A model generated the notes under the pieces. That model saw nothing but the letters and a program-made list of their open reading frames with translations, ran no database searches and was not told the DNA's origin. From Deroplatys truncata (lineage: Eukaryota; Arthropoda; Insecta; Mantodea; Mantidae): a DNA stretch of 64,000 bases. The stretch covers positions 665,830,618-665,894,617 of the forward strand of contig CM060990.1 in NCBI GenBank assembly GCA_030765065.1, written 5' to 3'. The first letter of the stretch is position 1. Each line of letters starts with the position of its first letter. Below, one piece after another: positions 57,753-64,000 of this stretch. The translations under genes and the position numbers were made by a program.

Positions 57753-58826
57753 TTGAAAGCGACTTTAGACGTGAACTTAGTGGAAAGCTGTTTCATGTCA
57801 ATGTTCTTGACGTACCCATCACGTAACCCATCCAGGGAAAAGGTGACCAGCAAAGGGAAAAAGGTGACCAGCAAAAGGGAAAAAGGTGACCAGCAAAGGG
57901 AAAAAGGTGACCAGGAAAGGGAAAAAGGTGACCAGCAAAGGGAAAAAGGTGACCAGCAAAGGGAAAAAGGTGACCAGGAAAGGGAAAAAGGTGACCAGGA
58001 AAGGGAAAAAGGTGACCAGGAAAGGGAAAAAGGTGACCAGGAAAGGGAAAATGGTGACCAGGAAAGGGAAAAAGGTGACCAGGAAAGGGAAAAAGGTGAC
58101 CAGGAAAGGGAAAAAGGTGACCAGCAAAGGGAAAAAGGTGACCACGAAAGGGAAAAAGGTGACCAGCAAAGGGAAAAAGGTGACCAGCAAAGGGAAAAAG
58201 GTGACCAGCAAAGGGAAAAAGGTGACCAGCAAAGGGAAAAAGGTGACCACGAAAGGGAAAAAGGTGACCAGCAAAGGGAAAAAGGTGACCAGCAAAGGGA
58301 AAAAGGTGACCAGCAAAGGGAAAAAGGTGACCAGCAAAGGGAAAAAGGTGACCAGCAAATGGAAAAAGGTGACCAGCAAATGGAAAAAGGTGACCAGCAA
58401 AGGGAAAAAGGTGACCAGGAAAGGGAAAAAGGTGACCAGCAAAGGGAAAAAGGTGACCAGCAAAGGGAAAAGGGTGACCAGCAAAGGGAAAAAGGTGACC
58501 AGCAAAGGGAAAAAGGTGACGAGCAAAGGGAAAAAGGTGACCAGCAAAGGGAAAAAGGCGACCAGCAAAGGGAAAAAGGTGACCAGCAAAGGGAAAAAGG
58601 TGACCAGCAAAGGGAAAAAGGTGACCAGCAAAGGGAAAAAGGTGACCAGCAAAGGGAAAAAGGTGACCAGCAAAGGGAAAAAGGTGACCAGCAAAGGGGA
58701 AAAGGTGACCAGGAAAGGGAAAAAGGTGACCAGCAAAGGGAAGAACGTGACCAGCAAAGGGAAAAACGTGACCAGGAAAGGGAAAAAGGTGACCAGCAAA
58801 GGGAAAAGCTAACCCACTCACACTAA
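57753..58826 (+). other. 357-codon open frame across the 21-bp array (probably not a gene)
   Basis: The longest open frame in the window. About 30 ordinary residues (MKATLDVNLVESCF...) are followed by ~46 heptads of type REKGDQQ/REKGDQE and a short LTHSH end. Because 21 is a multiple of 3, the array is also open in a second + frame and in two minus frames of over 300 codons, so openness is no evidence of coding. The heptad is highly charged and would be helical or disordered. A consensus splice donor (CAG then GTAAGT) follows 6 bases after the stop at about 58829-58837. I treat it as a by-product of the array. Confidence 0.3.
57835..58812. repeat. 21-bp minisatellite, ~46 copies
   Basis: Unit AAAGGTGACCAGCAAAGGGA plus A. 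Variants CAGCAA, CAGGAA and CACGAA are clustered: the CAGGAA type dominates the first quarter and CAGCAA the rest, with one ATGGAA doublet near 58355-58385. That pattern indicates block duplication. Confidence 0.98.
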
Positions 58827-58837
58827 CAGGTAAGTAA

Positions 58838-59700
58838 TTCAGTTAGTATCACAGGGTAGGACATATCCCGAGGAAGCGGATATAGCATAGTTCCGTATGA
58901 TGTTGCAGGTAATTCAGAGAGTATCGTAGGTATTTAGGATAATTCAAGTAACATAAGTGTTTAGAGTCACTCAGCTAGTATCACAGGAGGATAGTTTCCT
59001 GGAGCAGGACGTATCATAGCTGCATATTTTGCACAGGCAATTCAGCTAGTATCGTAGGTATTTAGGCTAATTCAGCTAGTATTACAAGAGGTTGACTGCA
59101 TCATAGCAGTGTATGATTTCACAGGTAATTCAGTTAGTATTGTAGGTATTTAGGCTAATTCATCTAGTATCACAGGAGGATAGATTCCAGGGTTGGGTAT
59201 AGCATAGTTTCGTATTTCACAGGTAACTCAGCTAGTATCGTAGGTATTTAGCATAATTCAAGCGTCATAGGTGTTTAGAGTAATTAAGCTAGCATTACAG
59301 GAGGGTAGGTTCCAGGGTTGGTTATAACGTAGTTTTCGTATTTTACAGATAGTTCAGGTAATATCGTAAGTATTTGGGTAATCAGCATAGTTTCACAGAT
59401 ACTCGTGATAATTTAGATCAGAGATTTGTATCACAGCTATTTAAGGTAAATGCAGGTGATTCAGGTTGTATCAATGGTATTTGAGTCATTTTAACAGGTA
59501 ATTCATCTAGTATCATTGGTATTTAAGGCAAACCAGATAGTGTCACAGGTGATCGTGCTAATTTAGAACAGGAATTCGTATCAGAGCTAGTTAAGGTAAT
59601 TTCACATGATTCGACTAGTATCACAGGTATTTAAGTCATTTTAGCAGGTAATTCAACTAGTATCACAGGTACTCATTGTAATATAGAGAGTAATTAGATC
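58838..59700. repeat. ~30-bp degenerate tandem array
   Basis: Alternating GTAATTCAGCTAGTATC and ACAGGTATTTAGGCTAATTC motifs, often paired into ~60-bp units and with larger ~130-150-bp blocks containing GGAGGATAG. Decays towards 59700. Confidence 0.85.
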
Positions 59701-59859
59701 ATAAACATTCTCATCCAACGTTACAACAATTTATATACTTTTTTCTAAATCTTACAAACTTATTATATGTTAAACAGTTATAAACTGCAGAGATAAACTG
59801 CATATGGCTCACAAATTAAAAAGCTTTGCGTCAACATACCTTTATTTAAGTTCGTTGTA

Positions 59860-60690
59860 GGTACCTCTCCCCTTTATCTAGGCTTCAGACTAACAGTAGT
59901 ATTTGCTCCTAATGGCAGGGTTACCACCGTCCCTTCCATCTTACCCTTTCTTCACCATTTGTCTGCTAGTTACATACACAGCACATGAGTAAACTTTAAT
60001 TATTTAAATTGTAGACTCGCTGAGAAAATCTTCATCTTCGGGTTACATTCTCTTAAGTACTGTTTGTAATACTGTAATGTCCATACGCATAGGTAGTTAT
60101 TCCATCCTCAGCAATAATTCTTTTATCATCAAAGGGATTCAATGTAATTTTATTCACTTGCACTGTGGTAACAGCATGCTTTCGTGATAGGATTAGATTC
60201 ATGGGCGTTCAGATGATTTCACAGGTTTTAAGACAGTCTGTATAGCTGTCAAACGAAATGTACTGCTTAATAGCGCTACGTTTTATACCTTTAATCTTTT
60301 TATCATTGATCCTTGAGTATCTAAGGCATACATCTTAGGACGTAGTCCAACAAAGCGCAGGATGATTTTGCTATTAGCCTCATCTTTAAATTTCCCCAAT
60401 ACCTTCTTGTTCTGAGTAGAGTAACATATATGGTTGGCAGGGTAATCAGCTGTATCGAGGTGCCAAGAAAACGTAGCTTGTCCTGGTACACATCTTCAGT
60501 TGTTACACGATGAATGAATGAATCAGTGTCCATATACATAAGCTTCAGGTTTTCAGCTCCATAATAAGGCAACAACACGTCGTAATGATAGTGATACATT
60601 AATGTCTTGGAGATGTCCAACACACTCATACCAATGAATATAGACTTGTTGAATACAATCTGACGAGAGGCCATATGTACAGCAGCTACA
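59860..60690 (-). pseudogene. Polinton-type DNA polymerase B fragment, copy 1
   Basis: Minus strand. The frame from 60680 reads HMASRQIVFNKSIFIGMSVL, then the polymerase palm motif C, YMDTDS, at 60519-60536. The KLRF part is followed by a frameshift near 60465, after which further palm/thumb similarity is split between frames down to about 60190. Protein-primed family B polymerases of this kind replicate Polinton/Maverick elements and related adintovirus-like viruses; the two cannot be told apart from this piece. Both Asp of motif C remain, but motif A and everything upstream are replaced by a GCA-rich array. 59860-60180 is 3' non-coding sequence shared with copy 2. Confidence 0.75.
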
Positions 60691-61610
60691 ATGATAGCAG
60701 CAATAGATCCTGCAGCTACAGAAACATCACCCGCAGCCTGGACAATAGCTGTAACAGAAGCAAATACAATAGCTACCGTAGCAGATACAGCAGCTGTACG
60801 ACAATAGATGTAACAGATCTTACAGCTGTAGCAACATCTGCTACAATAACAGCAGCGACAAACACCAGTTACATAACAGCTGTAGGGGCAGCAGCAGGAA
60901 AGATTTAGCACTCTTAGCAATAGCAAGCATCACAGCAAAGATATTCCAGCTATAGCTTCACCCACCACAGCAACAGCAGTCATCACTCCAGATGTAACAT
61001 CAAATACGGAGCTGAAGTAGTAGATACAACACTGTAACATCAGCTACAGCAATAACAGTATCAGATCAGGTAGCTGTAACAGCATTAGACATAGTCAGCA
61101 CAATACCTATAGCAGAAGCAAATACAGCAGCTATCGTAGCAGATACAGAGACTGTACAACAATAGCTGTAACAGACCCCACAGCTGTAACAGCATCCGCT
61201 ATAACAATAGCAGTAGCCGTCGCATTACACAACAACTGCAGCAGCAGCTAGAGATTTAGCAGTGTTTAGCAATAGCAAGCATCACAGCAATGATATTCCA
61301 GCTGTAGATTCCCCTACCACAGCAAAAGCAGTCATCACAACATCAACAGTAAATACGACAGATGTAGTATCAGATACAGCATCTATAGCAACAGCAGCTA
61401 CAACGATAGCAGCAATAGATCCTGCAGCTGTAGCAGCATTAGACACAATCAGCACAATAGCTGTAGCAAAAGCAAATACAATTACTATCGTAGCAGATAC
61501 AGCAGCTGTACAACAATAGATGTAACACATCCTACAGCTGTAGCAACATCTGATACAATAATAGCAGAGACAACAACCGGTTACATTACAGATGTAGCAG
61601 CAGCTAATCC
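60680..61610. repeat. GCA/ACA-rich array, ~357-bp higher-order period
   Basis: Built from ACAGCAGCTGTA / ACAATAGCA-like words; long blocks recur at about 60777, 61135 and 61491 (each GTAGCAGATACAG...CTGTAC). A GATTTAGCA ... AGCAATAGCAAGCATCACAG block recurs at 60902 and 61254. It begins exactly inside the polymerase coding segment. Confidence 0.85.
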
Positions 61611-61679
61611 ATTTTTTGTTCAAATGTAACAGCTTTATCAGTTAAATCATTGCTTCATTAAACAAGGATTGTAAGGGTA

Positions 61680-62880
61680 GACGTCTCTTCCCTTTATATA
61701 GGCCTGAGACTAACACTAGTATTTGCTCCTAATGACAATGGTTACCGCCTCCCCTTCCATCTTCTCCTTTCTTCACCATTTGTCTGCTATGTGCATACAC
61801 AGCACATGAGTAAACATTAATTTTTTAACATTGTAGATTCGCGGAGATCATCAAAGGGATTCAATGTAATTTTATTCACTTGCACAGTAGTATCAGCATG
61901 CTTTCATGATAAGATTCATAGGTGTTCTCATGATTTCACAGGTTTTAGGACAATCAGTATAACTCTCAAATGTAATGTAATGCTTAATAGCACTACGTTT
62001 TTACCCTTAATCTTTTTTACCATTGAGCCGTGGATATCTAAGGCATACATCTTAGCTCGTAGTCCGACAAAGCGCTGGATGATTTTATCATTAGCCTCAT
62101 CTTTAGATTTCCCAAGCAATTTGTTTAGAGCTGAATAGCATATATAGTTGACAGGGTAATCAGCAGTAATCAGATGTTCAAGTAAACGTAACTTATCCTG
62201 TTCCACATCTCCAGTTGTTACACGATGAATGAATGAATAAGTATCCATATACATAAGCTCCATAATATGATAACAGCACATCGTAATGATGGTGATACAT
62301 TGTCTCGGAGATGTCCAACACACTCATACCAATGTATACAGGCTTGTCGAGAGACCATAAATACAACAGCTAGAACAGCAGCATATATCGACCTATCAAT
62401 AAACGTAGGCTTGGCGATCAGCTTCTCTAGAGTCTTCTCATTTATCACCAGTCGTATATCCATACGATCAGGCAGATTCTCCATAGTTTTTCCAAACATG
62501 ACGTTGTTAAAGAGCTGTAGACGTCCTTCTCGAAATCATTTGCAGCTTATTGTAGTAGCCTGTTGTTAAATTCCGCATAAGGTTTTAACCACTGTGTCTG
62601 TTGGAATTGCAGCACACGATGGATTTTTTAGTCGTAACCCATGATTAAGAGCTTGATTCAAAGCTATGTAATGTACTACATACTTCTTTCGAGGTCCAAG
62701 ACGAGGTATCAGTTTCTTTGTATATGATTTCAATGGTTTCATACACTCAGGCAGGAAAGGTAGATCGTTAAGTTCTATAGGTTGCTCGATGTCTGTGACG
62801 TCACACCCAGAGACAGGATGTCTGCCAGTATCAAACACGTTTAAACTCGTCTCGTAACTACCTGTATATGCTGTCACATC
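61680..62880 (-). pseudogene. Polinton-type DNA polymerase B fragment, copy 2
   Basis: Minus strand, longer than copy 1. From 62877: LNDLPFLPECMKPLKSYTKK and KYVVHYIALNQALNHGLRLK (fingers region), then VMFGKTMENLPDRMDIRLV (from about 62499), then motif C at 62234-62251 reading YMDTYS, so the second catalytic Asp is Tyr. QRFVGLRAKMYALD and an acidic end follow. There are frameshifts near 62560 and 62300. Motif A would lie beyond 62880 and is not found. The sequence matches copy 1 from about 62350 down to 61690, with one ~95-base deletion in the 3' non-coding part. Clearly inactive. Confidence 0.8.
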
Positions 62881-62884
62881 AACA

Positions 62885-63020
62885 AGAGAAGTATTCCCAC
62901 ACGCTCATTCAGTCAGATGTTACATTCAAAGCCTACCACCACCCATTACACCGAAGCTAGCACAATCTCAAAGGCTTAAAAGGTCACGTAGAAGATTTTC
63001 CCCCTTACTTACTTAAATGT
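62885..63020. other. short unassigned spacer
   Basis: Joins the polymerase fragment to the tRNA-like array. No motif recognised. Confidence 0.3.
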
Positions 63021-64000
63021 GTGTATATACTACATTATTTCATGTTTTCATTCCCTTTTCAATTCTTCCTTTCCATCTTCTTCTAGAAAGACCATTACAT
63101 TTCACTACAATCACGAGAAAAGCAATTTTTCCAGAGTTTCACAGATTCTAAGCTTCTAGAATCGAACCCGCTAATAGTTTTAATAAATGTATTTTTAGTA
63201 ATTTAGCTCCCTCGCATCAGCATCTACCATTTAATCTTTACTCGAACCTGATAGGATTCATAGGCTTGAAGATATATGAAATCACCCCTTCGGGATTCGA
63301 TCTGAGTACTTTAAAGTACTTTTTGTCATGATAACGATATTTAGGAACTAGGTACTCTGTTTACGGTTTACTTGACGTGTCTATATAAATTAGATTACGA
63401 GTTATTAAATTTGCAAGTAAATTTCATTAAATCGGTATTCGAACCCAGAACACCAGGAACAAAATAATTTATAATATTAGCTTGACATGTTAAACAAAGC
63501 TGTGTGCAGTTACGCTATCAATCCAAGTGATATATTCTAGTGTACAGAGGAAAATTAAGGAACTCATTAAAAGATGGGAATCGAACCAAGCACAACTGAT
63601 TAGCAATTATATACAGCATTAATTACCCAGTACGGAACCTATCAAACATGCTTTGGCCCACTCCTCTACCTCATTTAGTTCCAGAGATAATGAAGATTTA
63701 AAATTAAGAATCGAACTCAGGACACCAGATCCCCAAATATAGATCCGCAAGAAACTACCTAACAACATAAACCAAACAAAGTTTATTTGGCGTCTTTATC
63801 TTAATTAGTTTAGGAGTTATTAAATTTATAAGTAAATTACATTTTATCGGTATTCGAACCCAGAACACCAGAAACAAAATTATTTATAAAATTAGTTTTA
63901 TATGTTAAAAAGAGCTGTATGCAGTTACAGCATCAATCTAAGTGATATATTCTAGAGTATAGAGAAAAATTAAGGAAGTCATTAAAAAATCGGGATTCGA
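63020..64000 (-). repeat. ~138-bp tRNA-like tandem array, ~415-bp trimeric period
   Basis: TCGAACC-type B-box complements occur at about 63163, 63292, 63433, 63580, 63710, 63848 and 63993, spaced 129-147 bp. Similarity is far higher three units apart: the unit at 63433 matches the one at 63848, and 63580 matches 63993. On the minus strand a unit reads GATTGATAGCGTAACTG (A-box-like) and, ~65 bases on, GGGTTCGAATACCG (B box). The array runs off the window. Confidence 0.75.

Noticed and set aside
57793..58821. Minus-strand open frames of 342 and 326 codons over the 21-bp array
   Set aside because: They are open only because 21 is divisible by 3; the repeated Phe-Pro-Phe product has no gene context.
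58829..58837. Real 5' splice site (CAG/GTAAGT)
   Set aside because: Perfect consensus, but it follows stops in both open frames and the same GTAA word recurs in the adjoining ~30-bp array, so it is likely coincidental.
60321..60926. 201-codon minus frame as one protein
   Set aside because: Its first ~82 residues are translated GCA-rich array and only the rest is polymerase, so it is a fusion by proximity and not a gene.
56940..61610. CRISPR array
   Set aside because: The repeats have no unique spacers of constant length, the unit lengths differ and the context is a eukaryotic genome.

Overview
This is a eukaryotic, almost certainly insect, intergenic window. It is AT-rich, has no host gene I can follow across exons, and is packed with transposon relics of types typical of insects: mariner/Tc1, hAT, Penelope, Polinton-like DNA polymerase, LTR elements, an I/Jockey-type LINE end and several tRNA-derived SINE families. 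The mix resembles large repeat-rich genomes such as Polyneoptera (stick insects, crickets, cockroaches). That placement is an impression, because no host gene fixes the species. Nearly every short ORF here is a chance frame or a broken transposase piece.

Layout. 0-10.6 kb: two palindromic Penelope-type ends (1-585 and 9893-10628), a hAT transposase relic, two mariner relics (2963-3849, 8354-9175), two copies of a long-TIR MITE (4242-4887, 7852-8205) and a hAT-type element with an 8-bp target duplication (5713-6675). A ~0.8-0.95 kb repeat with a 12-bp inverted motif (called family C here) recurs about nine times between 7 and 43 kb on both strands. 12-38 kb: tRNA-derived SINEs of four families (S1-S4), some nested (S1 inside S2 at 12.4 kb; a solo LTR inside S1 at 37.8 kb), four LTR copies of one retrotransposon, and transposase fragments at 21.3, 25.7 and 27.6-28.1 kb. 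38.9-45 kb: more TIR elements and, at 44.72-44.95 kb on the minus strand, an apparent heat-shock-type promoter whose downstream gene is cut off by a DNA transposon. 45.7-51.4 kb: a degenerate DDE transposase gene (minus strand) split by a 4.65-kb LTR retrotransposon with 282-bp LTRs that look identical. 51.8-56.2 kb: LINE tail, SINE, a fold-back mariner and a DUF4817-type transposon. 56.9-64 kb: a run of unlike tandem arrays: a ~70-bp array, a 21-bp array of ~46 copies, a ~30-bp array, a GCA-rich array with ~357-bp higher-order period lying between two copies of a Polinton-type DNA polymerase fragment, and finally a ~138-bp tRNA-like array with a ~415-bp trimeric period that runs off the window.

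The genes do not form a pathway. What can be read is the order of events: which element landed in which, which arms were inverted, and which fragments later became tandem repeats. The most notable items are the polymerase-derived array, the orphan heat-shock promoter, the tRNA-like satellite and the young nested LTR element. All coordinates and identities come from reading the sequence by eye. Family names rest on remembered motifs, not on searches.
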